Positions 8,870 to 16,849 of a DNA stretch of 64,000 nt are shown here, piece after piece (the stretch's first letter is position 1; each line of letters starts with the position of its first letter). Both the position numbers and the translations under genes were made by a program. This stretch comes from Jiangella muralis. Lineage in GTDB: Bacteria; Actinomycetota; Actinomycetes; Jiangellales; Jiangellaceae. The stretch lies in NCBI RefSeq assembly GCF_001270745.1, contig NZ_KQ434753.1:91145-155144 (forward strand), in the 5' to 3' direction. The notes beneath the pieces are model-generated. The model searched no databases, was not told the origin of the DNA, and worked only from the letters and a program-made list of their open reading frames with translations.

Positions 8870-9378
8870 GGCGTGTCCTCGGTGAGCGGGACCGACGGGT
8901 CGAAGCGGACCGCGAGGTCGACGTGGCTGGTGGCGACGTCGCCGGTGTCGGTGATGCCCAGCACCTCATAGCTGAGCGGCCCGTGCGTGACGGTGTCGCC
9001 GACCGCGACGTCGTCGGTGTAGACGACGGCGACCTTGGTCCCGCGCTGCAGCGACCGCTTCGGCGTCGGGCTCCAGGCCAGCCGGTAGGTGAGCGTGGCG
9101 CGGTCACCGGCGACGGTGACGTCCTTCCACAGTCCCGACGTGGTGAGGTGCGCCCACGGCGCGGTCTCGCGGTCCGGCGCCGAACCGACCTGGATCGACG
9201 GACGCTGGCTGACCGGCGCCGTGATGTGGATGATCGAGAGGTTGGTCCCCGCGGGAGCACCGGCGACGACGCGCGCCTTGGCCGTGCGCGTGTGCACGGT
9301 GGGGTCGTCGGCCGGCGGGTCGACGAGGTCGACGGCCACCGTGGCGAGCCCGCCGCCCTCGCGCGGTCGTGCGCTCAT
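8866..9378 (-). CDS. Soluble protein with the same C-terminal domain as the downstream lipoprotein; candidate protease partner
   Basis: 170 residues without signal peptide or membrane segment. The segments THTRTAKARVVAGAPAGT, NLSIIHITAPV, LTTSGLWKDV and GDTVTHGPLSYEVLGITDTG align with the lipoprotein encoded next, so the two arose by duplication with different localisation. ATG overlaps the protease stop by 4 nt (ATGA at 9375-9378), which predicts translational coupling. In toxin-antitoxin-like effector loci a small gene coupled directly behind a protease is often its inhibitor; that reading is inference. No known inhibitor motif (chagasin, cystatin, calpastatin) is seen. Confidence 0.6.
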   Translation of the reverse strand: MSARPREGGGLATVAVDLVDPPADDPTVHTRTAKARVVAGAPAGTNLSIIHITAPVSQRPSIQVGSAPDRETAPWAHLTTSGLWKDVTVAGDRATLTYRLAWSPTPKRSLQRGTKVAVVYTDDVAVGDTVTHGPLSYEVLGITDTGDVATSHVDLAVRFDPSVPLTEDTP

Positions 9379-10952
9379 TTCGTCACCGCCACATAGGTGA
9401 ACTCGGGCCAGTCGTCGGCCGGCTCCGGGAACTGACCGGAGTTGAATTCGTCGGGGGTCATCGCGACGACGCTACCCTCACCGCCCCAGGGGTTCATCAC
9501 CAGAACGTTGCCGTCGTCGTCGAACCCGACGACGGAGTACGCGTGGCCACCGCCGCCCAGGACGATCGGCTTGCCGTCCTCGAACGCCTCCTGCATCTGC
9601 TGGAACTTGAGCTCGGGCGGGAGGAAGAAGGGCAACGGCAGTTCGGTCTTGTCGCTGCCGGTGCCGGTGGTCGTCTCCAGCCGGTCCGGGGTGTAGGCGC
9701 CGTCGATCTCGACGTAGTTGCCGCCCTGGTACTGCGCCATGGCCTTCTCGTAGATGGACGCCCAGGTGATCTCGCCGTCGAGCTCGTCGCCGTTGTAGGC
9801 CGGATTGCCGCCGTCGGCCGGGACGAAGCCGTTGACGGTGACCTGCACGGGGCTGCCGTTCTCGTCGTACACCGTGACCGTGTAGGTGCCGTTCGGGTTC
9901 TCCTGGATGTGCCGGTCCAGGAACGTCGGGTCGGCGGCCTGGGCGGCGGCGATGGAGGTCAGTGTGGCGCAGTCGCCGATGCCGCCCTGGTCGATGTCGG
10001 TGAAACCGTTGCCGCCGTCGGTGAAGTCGGTGTCGGGTGACATGTCGACGTCGCCGTCGACCCAGCCGTCGGCGTCGCCGTGCAGCGTCGGCTCGAGGTT
10101 GGGGACGTCGTTGTGGAACTCCTGGACCTGCTCAGCGCTCATGTTGCGCATGAGGAACGAGCTGAGGCCGAGGGACGGCTGGCCGGGATCGGGCTGCTCG
10201 TTGTCGGGGTCGCCCTTGTTGTCGCCCAGCCACTGGTTGAGCGCCGCGCGCTCCTCGTCGTCGAGGTTGTCGAGGGCCGCCTGGACCTCGTCGGCGGAGT
10301 AGCCGTTGGTCACCGCCCACTCGTCCCAGTTCGACGGCGGGTCCTCGCCGTCGGAGACCCCGGTGATGGTGTCCTCGATCGCCTGGACCTGGGCCGGGTC
10401 GATCAGCTTGCCGGTCTCGAAGTATTCCTGGGCGGCGTCCTGGTCGAGCTGTTCGCCCATGTCGGGCATGCCGGGCGCCTGGATGGGGCTGAACAGGTAG
10501 TCGAGCGGGTCACCGACGTTGATGACCGGCTGCATCGACTGCGCGAGCAGGTCGAGGTCGCCGCGCGCGCCGGAGGTCCGCTCGGCGAACTGGCCGCGGA
10601 TGTCGTCGGCCTCGCCCTCGGACCCCATGCGGTCGAACAGCGTGCCCTCGTCCCATTCCTTGCGCAGCTCGTCGATGGCGGTCTTCGCGGTCTCGGCCTC
10701 GTCGCTGATGGTCCGGCAGGCGGAGGCCATCTGGCCCAGGTAGTCGGCCATCTGCGTGGCGTCCTTCGCCTGCTGGAGCATGCGGTTGAGGCGCTCTTCG
10801 GGCATCGGCCCCTTCCAGACCGCCTCGGTGGCCGCGGTGGAGGTGTCGTCGGCGATGGCCTGGGCGGCCTCGGCGGCCTTGTCGAACCCCGTCGCCTGCT
10901 CGGCCCACACGTCGGCGTCGTGCTCGAACGGGTCGGGCTTCTCGAACCACAC
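9375..10952 (-). CDS. Calpain-like cysteine protease with WXG100-like N-terminal helical domain
   Basis: 525 residues. Residues 1-110 are alpha-helical with a W-K-G motif at 46-48, like WXG100/ESX substrates. Residues 110-310 are acidic and proline-rich. Residues 318-525 form a C2 (calpain) fold: the catalytic Cys328 is in DQGGIGDCATLTSIAAA, the helix after it carries EITWASIYEKAMAQYQGGNY (calpain-type E-x-W...EKA), His470 is in GGGGHAYSVVGF and Asn487 in VLVMNPWGG. All three catalytic residues are present, so it should be active. There is no Sec signal, so export through a type VII-like route is plausible but no ESX machinery is nearby. It is flanked by a small upstream gene (4 bp gap) and two coupled downstream genes. 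Confidence 0.82.
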   Translation of the reverse strand: MWFEKPDPFEHDADVWAEQATGFDKAAEAAQAIADDTSTAATEAVWKGPMPEERLNRMLQQAKDATQMADYLGQMASACRTISDEAETAKTAIDELRKEWDEGTLFDRMGSEGEADDIRGQFAERTSGARGDLDLLAQSMQPVINVGDPLDYLFSPIQAPGMPDMGEQLDQDAAQEYFETGKLIDPAQVQAIEDTITGVSDGEDPPSNWDEWAVTNGYSADEVQAALDNLDDEERAALNQWLGDNKGDPDNEQPDPGQPSLGLSSFLMRNMSAEQVQEFHNDVPNLEPTLHGDADGWVDGDVDMSPDTDFTDGGNGFTDIDQGGIGDCATLTSIAAAQAADPTFLDRHIQENPNGTYTVTVYDENGSPVQVTVNGFVPADGGNPAYNGDELDGEITWASIYEKAMAQYQGGNYVEIDGAYTPDRLETTTGTGSDKTELPLPFFLPPELKFQQMQEAFEDGKPIVLGGGGHAYSVVGFDDDGNVLVMNPWGGEGSVVAMTPDEFNSGQFPEPADDWPEFTYVAVTK

Positions 10953-10956
10953 GGCG

Positions 10957-11202
10957 TCAGATGTCCTTGTACTCGTCGTAGGCGGCCAGATCGAGCCGGC
11001 CCTGATGGTCGGCGCGGCTGTGCAGCACCTGGAGCACCTCGACCGCCTTGACCCGCGCCTCGGTGACCGAGTCGTCGTTGCGCATGGCGGAGAGGTCGGG
11101 CCCGTAGACGTCGGGCTGGGCGTAGTCGGCGTCGGGGGCGACCGCGACGAGGCGATTGCCCGCGGCTTCCACGGACGGCGGGTCGATCTCGTTCGGCGGC
11201 AC
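10957..11202 (-). CDS. Small acidic helical protein heading the protease operon
   Basis: An 81-residue protein starting at GTG 11202 (VPPNEIDPPSVEAAGNRL) and ending 4 bp before the protease start. The middle is predicted helical (DDSVTEARVKAVEVLQVLH) with an acidic tail AAYDEYKDI. It lacks a W-x-G motif, but its size and its place before a WXG-containing effector resemble small chaperone or secretion-partner genes of type VII loci. The start is decided by a promoter: TTGAAT, 18 bp, TACGAT and then exactly 6 nt to the GTG, which implies a leaderless transcript. A longer GTG start at 11271 would overlap the -35 region. Confidence 0.5.
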   Translation of the reverse strand: MPPNEIDPPSVEAAGNRLVAVAPDADYAQPDVYGPDLSAMRNDDSVTEARVKAVEVLQVLHSRADHQGRLDLAAYDEYKDI

Positions 11203-11208
11203 GAGCAG

Positions 11209-11238
11209 ATCGTACGGGGACGAATCCCGGCAATTCAA
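11209..11238 (-). promoter_or_regulatory. Probable leaderless promoter of the calpain-like operon
   Basis: On the minus strand TTGAAT (11238-11233) and TACGAT (11214-11209) are separated by 18 bp. The -10 ends 6 nt before the GTG of the first operon gene, so transcription should start at or next to the start codon. No other promoter-like sequence is seen inside the four-gene operon. Confidence 0.5.
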
Positions 11239-11305
11239 TGCCGTGTGTCGCGCAGTCACACGAACGGCCACGACCGGCGAGCCCGGCGGACGGGGCAGCG
11301 CCGGC

Positions 11306-11737
11306 TCAGCCGCCGGCGCCGTCGAGCCAGGCCAGCACGGCGAGCACCCGGCGGTTGTCGTCGGGCGCCTGCGGGAGGTCGAGCTTGGTGAAGATGCTGT
11401 TGATGTGCTTGGTGACCGCGCCCTCCGACACGTGCAGGCGGGCGCTGATGGCGGCGTTGGAGCGGCCCTGCGCCATCAGCGTCAGCACCTCGCGCTCGCG
11501 GTCGGTGAGGCGATCGACCGGGTCGGGGCGGTTCGCCAGCAGGCCGGCGACGACCTCGGGGTCGAGGACGGTGCCGCCGGCGGCGACCTGCCGGACCGCG
11601 GCGAGGAAGCCGTCGATGTCCGCGACGCGGTCCTTGAGCAGGTAGCCGATGGAGCCCTGGCCGTCGGCGAGCAGGTCGCGCGCGTAGATCGGCTCGACGT
11701 GCTGGCTGAGGACGAGAACGGGCAGCGCCGGGCGGGC
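11306..11737 (-). pseudogene. Truncated LuxR-type response regulator (NarL/FixJ family), N-terminal part missing
   Basis: 144 codons remain, opening in mid-receiver domain at ARPALPVLVLSQHVEPIYAR. The phosphorylation-site Asp and the first ~75 residues are absent. What remains is the end of the receiver (YLLKDRVADIDGFLAAV) and a complete LuxR helix-turn-helix (LTDREREVLTLMAQGRSN then GAVTKHINSIFTKLDL). The reading frame runs without interruption into the junction at about 11738, where an unrelated gene reads in the opposite direction. An in-frame GTG or ATG (11488) could still express the bare DNA-binding domain. Read as a deletion remnant. Confidence 0.75.
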
Positions 11738-11739
11738 GG

Positions 11740-12618
11740 GCGATCCCGCTGCTGGCCACGGTCGTCGCGGTCGTCTTCGTGACCCGCCCGGCCGCGTCGT
11801 TCGCCGTCGCCAAGGCCAGCCGGGCCCCGGTGCGCGAGGCGCGGGCCGAGCAGGTGGGCGCCACCCGGCTGCCGCGCTGGCGGCTGATCCTCGCCGCGGC
11901 GCTGGTGCTGTACGGCGTGGGCTTCGGCGTCGTGACGATGACCGTCACCGCCCACTCCGACGACCCCTACGACGCGATGATGACGGCCGGCAACGCCTGC
12001 GTGCTGGTCAGCATCGGGCTGGCGGTGGCCGCGCCGGTGCTGCTGCGGCGGGTCGCCGGGCTGTTCCGCGGCCGCGGCGCGGCGGCCGAGCTGGCGCTGT
12101 CGAACGCGGCCCGCCGGTCGCAGCTGCTCAGCGCCACCATGGCGCCGGTGATCGTGCTGACCGGCGCCTCGGTGGGCACCCTGATGCTGGTCGACGTCGA
12201 CGTGCGCACCATGGCCGGCACCGGCGGCGCCGACGACGTGACCGCCCTGCTCAACGTCGTGGTCGTGGTGATGATCTCGCTGTTCGCCACCATCATGGTG
12301 GTCAACGCCTGGGCCGCCGCGGTGGCGCACCGCCGCGCCGAGCTGCGGCGGCTCTGGCTGGTCGGCGCACGGCCGCGCACGGTGCGCGCGTCCGTCGTCG
12401 TCGAGGCGCTGGTGACGGGCGGCCTGGGCGCCGGTCTCGGGGTGCTGGCCGCGCTGACCACCGTCGTGCCGTTCTCCTGGGCGCGCGGCGAGGGCCTCGT
12501 CCCCGACGGCGGCCTGTGGCTGGCGCCGGCGCTGGCCGCCGCCGCGATCGCCGTCGCCGTGGTGTCCGCCACGGTGGCCGTGCGACGGGTCCGGTTCGGT
12601 AGCGGTCCGGCGTCCTGA
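11740..12618 (+). pseudogene. Truncated FtsX-like ABC transporter permease, N-terminal part missing
   Basis: 293 codons encode the C-terminal part of a MacB/FtsX-type permease: IPLLATVVAVVFVTRPA, then four further membrane segments (LILAAALVLYGVGFGVVTM, CVLVSIGLAVAAPVLL, LLNVVVVVMISLFATIMVV, a C-terminal pair) and the family-typical ELRRLWLVGARPRTV loop. The expected N-terminal half, about 400-500 residues, and its ATPase partner are absent. The sequence starts abruptly at the junction with the response-regulator remnant. GTG 11779 could start a partial product, but no ribosome site precedes it. Confidence 0.75.
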
Positions 12619-12700
12619 CACGTTCAGAACGAAAACGTCGTCTCACCCATTGAGCCGTTCCGCGCGCGAGGTGGCGCCGCCGCCGCTAACGTCTTGGTGC

Positions 12701-12889
12701 GTGGACGCCGCTCGATACCGTGCTCACTGTCCCACCTGCCCGTGGACCAGCCGCGATTTCTCCCGCTACTCGACCGCCGAGAACGCGGCACGCACGCACG
12801 CGGAGGAGAAGGACCACACGTGCCACGTCATCGACCAGTACGGGTTGCGGGTCACGGGGTCGACGGTCCGGCCCGGCGAGCAGTTCTGA
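12701..12889 (+). CDS. Small Cys/His protein, possible zinc knuckle
   Basis: A 62-residue protein from GTG 12701 (MDAARYRAHCPTCPWTSRDF). CPTC plus a later THAEEKDHTCH gives a Cys2-His2-like ligand set, so it may bind one zinc. Small proteins of this look are common in actinomycete genomes and mostly uncharacterised. A TAACGT box ends 8 nt before the start. It stands in front of a MarR gene, separated by 52 bp. The coding call rests on the ordered motif spacing and codon bias. Confidence 0.5.
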   Translation: MDAARYRAHCPTCPWTSRDFSRYSTAENAARTHAEEKDHTCHVIDQYGLRVTGSTVRPGEQF

Positions 12890-12941
12890 GGCGCATCCGC
12901 AGGTCAGGTCATCTCTCCGACCCCTCGCCTACGCTGGGACG

Positions 12942-13409
12942 ATGGCCGCTACGCGCACGGCCGGCCAAGACCTCGCCGGCCTGGTGCTTCCACTCGCCAA
13001 GGCGCTCGCCGCGTTGGAGTCCTCCGTCGCGCGCCGCCACGGAATGACATCGTGGCAGTGCGCCGTCCTGCGCGCCGCCGCCGAGCCGCCGGGCCGCACG
13101 CAACGCGAGATCGTCGGCGCCATCGGCTACGACCGCAACCGCATCGTCGCCGACCTCGACGACCTCGAACGGCGGGCGCTGCTGTTCCGCCGCGTCGACG
13201 ACCTCGACCGGCGCTCCAACCGCATCGAGGTCACGGCGGCCGGGCGGCGGCTGGCCCGGGCCGTCGGCCGCGACCTGCGGGCCGGCGCCGACGACCTGCT
13301 GGCGGCGGTCGGTCCGGGCGACGACCGCGAGACGATGCTCCGGGCGCTCGCCGCGCTGCGCGACCGGTGCGCCGACGACGCCTGGAGCACGGCGTGGCTG
13401 CGCTCGTGA
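12942..13409 (+). CDS. MarR-family transcriptional regulator
   Basis: 155 residues with the winged-helix core of MarR: TSWQCAVLRAAAEPPGRTQ, REIVGAIGYDRNRIVADLDDL (recognition helix), and the wing RRVDDLDRRSNRIEVTAAG with the conserved D-R-R. Such dimers usually repress neighbouring genes and are released by small aromatic ligands. TACGCT lies exactly 6 nt before ATG 12942, implying a leaderless message. The stop overlaps the start of the acetyltransferase as GTGA, so the two genes are coupled. Confidence 0.82.
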   Translation: MAATRTAGQDLAGLVLPLAKALAALESSVARRHGMTSWQCAVLRAAAEPPGRTQREIVGAIGYDRNRIVADLDDLERRALLFRRVDDLDRRSNRIEVTAAGRRLARAVGRDLRAGADDLLAAVGPGDDRETMLRALAALRDRCADDAWSTAWLRS

Positions 13410-13957
13410 CGTTCACGTTCCGGCCGGTCACCCGGGCCGACCTCCCGCTGCTGGGCCGCTGGCTCGAGCAGCCGCACGTCGCCCGCTGGTGGAACCACGA
13501 CACCGGTCCCGAGGACCTCGAGCGCGACTTCGGCGGCACCGCCGACGGCGCCGAGCCGGGTGAGGACCTGCTGGCCCTCGACGACGGCGTGCCGATCGGG
13601 TTGGTGCAGCGGTCGCGGCTGGCCGACTTCGCCGAGTACCGCGACGAGTTCGCCGCGCTCACCGACGTCCCCGAGGGCGCGGCCACGATCGACTACCTCG
13701 TCGGCGATCAGGACCGCGTCGGCCGCGGCGTCGGCACGGCGATGATCCGCGACGTCGTCGACGACACCTGGCGGACGCAGCCCGGCGTGCCCGCGCTGCT
13801 GGTCGCCGTCGTCGCCGCGAACAGGCGGTCGTGGCGGGCGCTGGAGCGGGCCGGGTTCCGCCGGGTCGCCGAAGGGCCGATGGAGCCGGACAACCCCGTC
13901 GACGACCCGCTGCACTACGTCTACCGGCTGGACCGGCCGGTCACGGACAGCGGATGA
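13406..13957 (+). CDS. GNAT acetyltransferase, AAC(6')-like
   Basis: 183 residues starting at GTG 13406, coupled to the MarR gene by a 4-nt overlap. It begins TFTFRPVTRADLPLLGRWLE and holds the AAC(6')-type signature HVARWWNHDTGPEDLERDF. The acetyl-CoA loop is DRVGRGVGTAMIRDVV (Q/RxxGxG/A) and the family end PDNPVDDPLHYVYRL is present. Related enzymes modify aminoglycosides or small amines; substrate cannot be set from sequence. The 3' end overlaps the convergent fabH gene by 17 bp. Confidence 0.8.
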   Translation: MTFTFRPVTRADLPLLGRWLEQPHVARWWNHDTGPEDLERDFGGTADGAEPGEDLLALDDGVPIGLVQRSRLADFAEYRDEFAALTDVPEGAATIDYLVGDQDRVGRGVGTAMIRDVVDDTWRTQPGVPALLVAVVAANRRSWRALERAGFRRVAEGPMEPDNPVDDPLHYVYRLDRPVTDSG

Positions 13958-14879
13958 CCAGCCCCGCGTAGGACAGCCCGCCGCCGAAGCCGAACAGCAG
14001 CACCGGCGCGCCGACCGGCAGCTCGCGCCGCTCGACCAGCTTCGACAGCGCGATCGGGATGCTCGCCGCCGACGTGTTGCCGGACTCGACGACGTCGCGG
14101 GCGACGACGGCGTTCACCGCGCCGAGGCGCTTGGCCAGCGGTTCGATGATGCGCAGGTTGGCCTGGTGCAGCACGACACCGCCGAGGTCCTCCGGCGCGA
14201 CGCCGCTGCGCTCGCACACCTGCCGGGCGATGCGCGGCAGCTCGGTGGTGGCCCAGCGGAACACCGCCTGGCCCTCCTGCCCGAACGTGCCGGGACGGCC
14301 CTCGATGCGCACCGCGTTCGCCATCTCCGGCACCGAGCCCCACGTCACCGGCCCGACCTCCGGCTCGTCGGCGGCCACCAGCACCACCGCGCCCGCGCCG
14401 TCGCCGACCAGCACGCAGGTGGAGCGGTCGGTCCAGTCGGTGAAGTCGGTCAGCTTCTCCGACCCGATCACCAGCGCCTTCGACGCCGCGCCCGCGCGGA
14501 TCGCGTGGTCGGCGGTCGCCAGCGCGTGGGTGAACCCGGAACAGGCGGTGTTGACGTCGATGGCGGCCGGCGTCGTCATGCCCAGCCGCGCCGCGACCCG
14601 GGCGGCCATGTTCGGCGACCGGTCGATGGCGGTGCAGGTGGCGACCACGAGGTAGTCGATGTCCGTGGCCGTCAGGCCGGCGTTGGCCAGCGCCTTCGCG
14701 GCGGCGTTCGCGGCCATGGCGTCGACGGTCTCGTCGGCGGCGGCGACGCGGCGGGTCTCGATGCCGACCCGGGAGCGGATCCACTCGTCGCTGGTGTCGA
14801 CCATGGTGGCCAGCTCGGCGTTGGTGAGCACGCGCTCGGGCTGGTGGTGGCCGACGGCGACCACACGGGAGCCTGTCAT
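13941..14879 (-). CDS. fabH: Beta-ketoacyl-ACP synthase III (FabH-like)
   Basis: 312 residues, typical of KAS III, which condenses an acyl-CoA starter with malonyl-ACP to begin fatty-acid synthesis. The catalytic triad is visible: Cys in DVNTACSGFTHAL, His in VVLHQANLRII and Asn in ESGNTSAASIPIAL. The start ATG 14879 (MTGSRVVAVGHHQPE) has TACGCT exactly 6 nt upstream, a leaderless arrangement. It stands alone, with no fabD/acpP/fabF beside it, so it may be a secondary KAS III serving branched or specialised starters rather than the housekeeping copy. Confidence 0.88.
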   Translation of the reverse strand: MTGSRVVAVGHHQPERVLTNAELATMVDTSDEWIRSRVGIETRRVAAADETVDAMAANAAAKALANAGLTATDIDYLVVATCTAIDRSPNMAARVAARLGMTTPAAIDVNTACSGFTHALATADHAIRAGAASKALVIGSEKLTDFTDWTDRSTCVLVGDGAGAVVLVAADEPEVGPVTWGSVPEMANAVRIEGRPGTFGQEGQAVFRWATTELPRIARQVCERSGVAPEDLGGVVLHQANLRIIEPLAKRLGAVNAVVARDVVESGNTSAASIPIALSKLVERRELPVGAPVLLFGFGGGLSYAGLVIRCP

Positions 14880-14912
14880 GCTCGCAGCGTAGCCACCCGG
14901 GGAGGAGCGCCG

Positions 14913-15380
14913 ATGACGAGGCACCAATACACGACGACGGTCCGCTGGACCGGCGACCAGGGCGCCGGCACCGCGTCGTACCGCGGCTACTCCCGCGCGC
15001 ACGACGTCACCGCCGACGGCCGGCCGGTGCTGGCGGCCAGCTCGGACCCGGCGTTCCGCGGCGAGGCGGACCGCTGGAACCCGGAGCTGCTGTTCGTCGC
15101 CGCGCTCTCGGAATGCCACCTGTTGCAGTACCTGCACCTGTGCGCGGTGGCCGGCGTGGTCGTCACCGGCTACGAGGACACCGCCGGCGGGACCTTGGAG
15201 CTGACGCCCGACGGCGGCGGCGCGTTCACCGAGGTCGTGCTCCGCCCGGTCGTCACCGTCGCCGACGCGTCGATGGTGGAGCAGGCCGTGGCGCTGCACG
15301 AGCGGGCGCACGAGCTGTGCTTCCTGGCGTCGTCGGTGCGGATGCCGGTGCGGCACGAGCCCACGGTCACGGCCGGATGA
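14913..15380 (+). CDS. OsmC/Ohr-family protein
   Basis: 155 residues. OsmC-type proteins reduce organic hydroperoxides through two cysteines. The first sits in the family block NPELLFVAALSECHLLQYLHL; the second is in HERAHELCFLASSVRMPV. Length and spacing match the YhfA/OsmC subfamily. ATG 14913 has GGAGGAG upstream. Its stop overlaps the next start (ATGA at 15377-15380), making a three-gene run with the phosphotransferase and the zinc-finger protein. Confidence 0.85.
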   Translation: MTRHQYTTTVRWTGDQGAGTASYRGYSRAHDVTADGRPVLAASSDPAFRGEADRWNPELLFVAALSECHLLQYLHLCAVAGVVVTGYEDTAGGTLELTPDGGGAFTEVVLRPVVTVADASMVEQAVALHERAHELCFLASSVRMPVRHEPTVTAG

Positions 15381-16372
15381 CGCCCGGAGAGCTACGTGAG
15401 CGGGTCCGCGCCGACTTCGGCGTCGTTCTCGACGAGGTGACGCCGATCGGCCACGGCGCCGACGCGGCGGCCGCGGTGTGGATGGCGCGAGCCGGCGACG
15501 CACGGTACGCGGTGAAGTGGACCGGCGGCGGGTCGGCGGCCGGGCTGCTGCTGCCGTCGCGGCTGGCCGAGCTGGGCGTCGGCGGCGTCCCGGCGCCGGT
15601 CCCGACGCTGGACGGCGGGCTGTGGTCCGAGCGCGGCGGGCGGCGGCTGTCGCTGCAGCCGTGGGTCGGCGACGCGCGGGCGGTCGACGCCGGCCTGACG
15701 CCGGAGCAGTGGACGGCGTACGGCGCGCTGCTCGCGCGGGTGCACGCGGTGCCGCCGGACGACGCCGTCGCGCGGCAGCTGCCGGTCGAGGAGCACCGGC
15801 CCGACGCGGTGCTGACGGCGACGGCGCACGTGACCGCGCGGCTGGCCGCCGGGGACGGCGGGCCGGGCGGCGCCGGCGACGACCTCGTGCGCGGGCTGGC
15901 CGCGGCGTGGCGCGACGGTGCGGAGCTGCTCGGCGCGCTGACGGCGCGGGCGGCCGTGCTGGGCGCCCGGCTGCGCGAGCGTCCGGCCCGTGCGGTGATC
16001 TGTCACACCGACTGCCACCTGGGCAACGTGCTTCTCGGCGCCGACGGCGCCGTCTGGCTGATCGACTGGGACGATGCGGCGCTGGCCCCGCCGGAGCGCG
16101 ACCTGATGTTCGTCGTCGGCGGGCTGCCGGGGTACGCACCGGTCGGCGAACGCGAGCTGGGCTGGTTCACCGCGGGCTACGGCCCGGCCGGCGTCGACCC
16201 GGACCGGCTGGCCTACTACCGGGCGGTCCGCGCGCTGGGCGACCTCACCGAGTTCGCGGCCGAGCTGCTCGACCCGCCCGGCGACCGCGCCGGCCGTGAG
16301 TTCGCGCTCTCCGTCGTCCGTACCGAGCTGGCCGGCGCCGGGCTGGCCGCCCTCGCCGTCGTGAGAGCATGA
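15377..16372 (+). CDS. Aminoglycoside phosphotransferase (APH) family kinase-like protein
   Basis: 331 residues with a protein-kinase-like fold. The N-lobe lysine is in ARYAVKWTGGG, the catalytic loop is ICHTDCHLGNVLL (H-x-D-x4-N) and the metal-binding Asp is in WLIDWDDAAL. Proteins of this kind phosphorylate hydroxyls of sugars, choline-like compounds or antibiotics. No substrate-specific motif is recognisable. It is translationally coupled to OsmC upstream and to the zinc-finger protein downstream by ATGA overlaps at both ends. Confidence 0.82.
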   Translation: MTPGELRERVRADFGVVLDEVTPIGHGADAAAAVWMARAGDARYAVKWTGGGSAAGLLLPSRLAELGVGGVPAPVPTLDGGLWSERGGRRLSLQPWVGDARAVDAGLTPEQWTAYGALLARVHAVPPDDAVARQLPVEEHRPDAVLTATAHVTARLAAGDGGPGGAGDDLVRGLAAAWRDGAELLGALTARAAVLGARLRERPARAVICHTDCHLGNVLLGADGAVWLIDWDDAALAPPERDLMFVVGGLPGYAPVGERELGWFTAGYGPAGVDPDRLAYYRAVRALGDLTEFAAELLDPPGDRAGREFALSVVRTELAGAGLAALAVVRA

Positions 16373-16671
16373 CGGCCATGAGGACCTGCACGCACCTCGA
16401 CACCGTCGCCGAGGTGACGCCGTCGGGCACCGGCTGCGAAGAGTGCCTGCGCGTCGGCGGCCGCTGGGTGCACCTGCGCATGTGCATGGCCTGCGGGCAC
16501 GTGGGCTGCTGCAACAGCTCGCCGGGCAAGCACGCCACGGCGCACGCGAACGAGCACTCCGACCACCCGATCATCCGGTCGTTCGAGCCGGGCGAGGACT
16601 GGTGGTACTGCTACGCCGACGAGCTCACCTTCGAGGTCGAGGGCCAGGCGCCGGCGCCGTCGCACCCGTGA
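16369..16671 (+). CDS. UBP-type zinc finger domain protein
   Basis: 100 residues. The Cys/His set of a ZnF-UBP domain is complete: CTHL, GCEECL, CMACGHVGCCNSS, KHATAHANEHSDHPII. In eukaryotes this fold binds the ubiquitin C-terminus. In actinomycetes stand-alone copies are common and their ligand is unknown. The start overlaps the kinase-like gene as ATGA; an internal ATG at 16378 is an alternative. It ends the OsmC operon. Confidence 0.82.
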   Translation: MTAMRTCTHLDTVAEVTPSGTGCEECLRVGGRWVHLRMCMACGHVGCCNSSPGKHATAHANEHSDHPIIRSFEPGEDWWYCYADELTFEVEGQAPAPSHP

Positions 16672-16849
16672 TGTCACCACCGGACGATGGCGGGTCGCCC
16701 ATACGGGTGATTCCTGACACATCAACGGTTGGGCCGGCCTAGGCATTGGGTAGCCTCGGTCGGCGGAGCGGCCGGCCGGGCCGCTGATCAGCGATTCGAC
16801 CGGTACATCCGGTTCGGGGGACTTCGGTCAGAGGGGAAACGGGACGCCG

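Noticed and set aside
10957..11271. Classical WXG100 protein upstream of the calpain-like gene
   Set aside because: No W-x-G motif or 100-residue helical hairpin is seen in this small protein; the W-K-G motif is in the protease itself.
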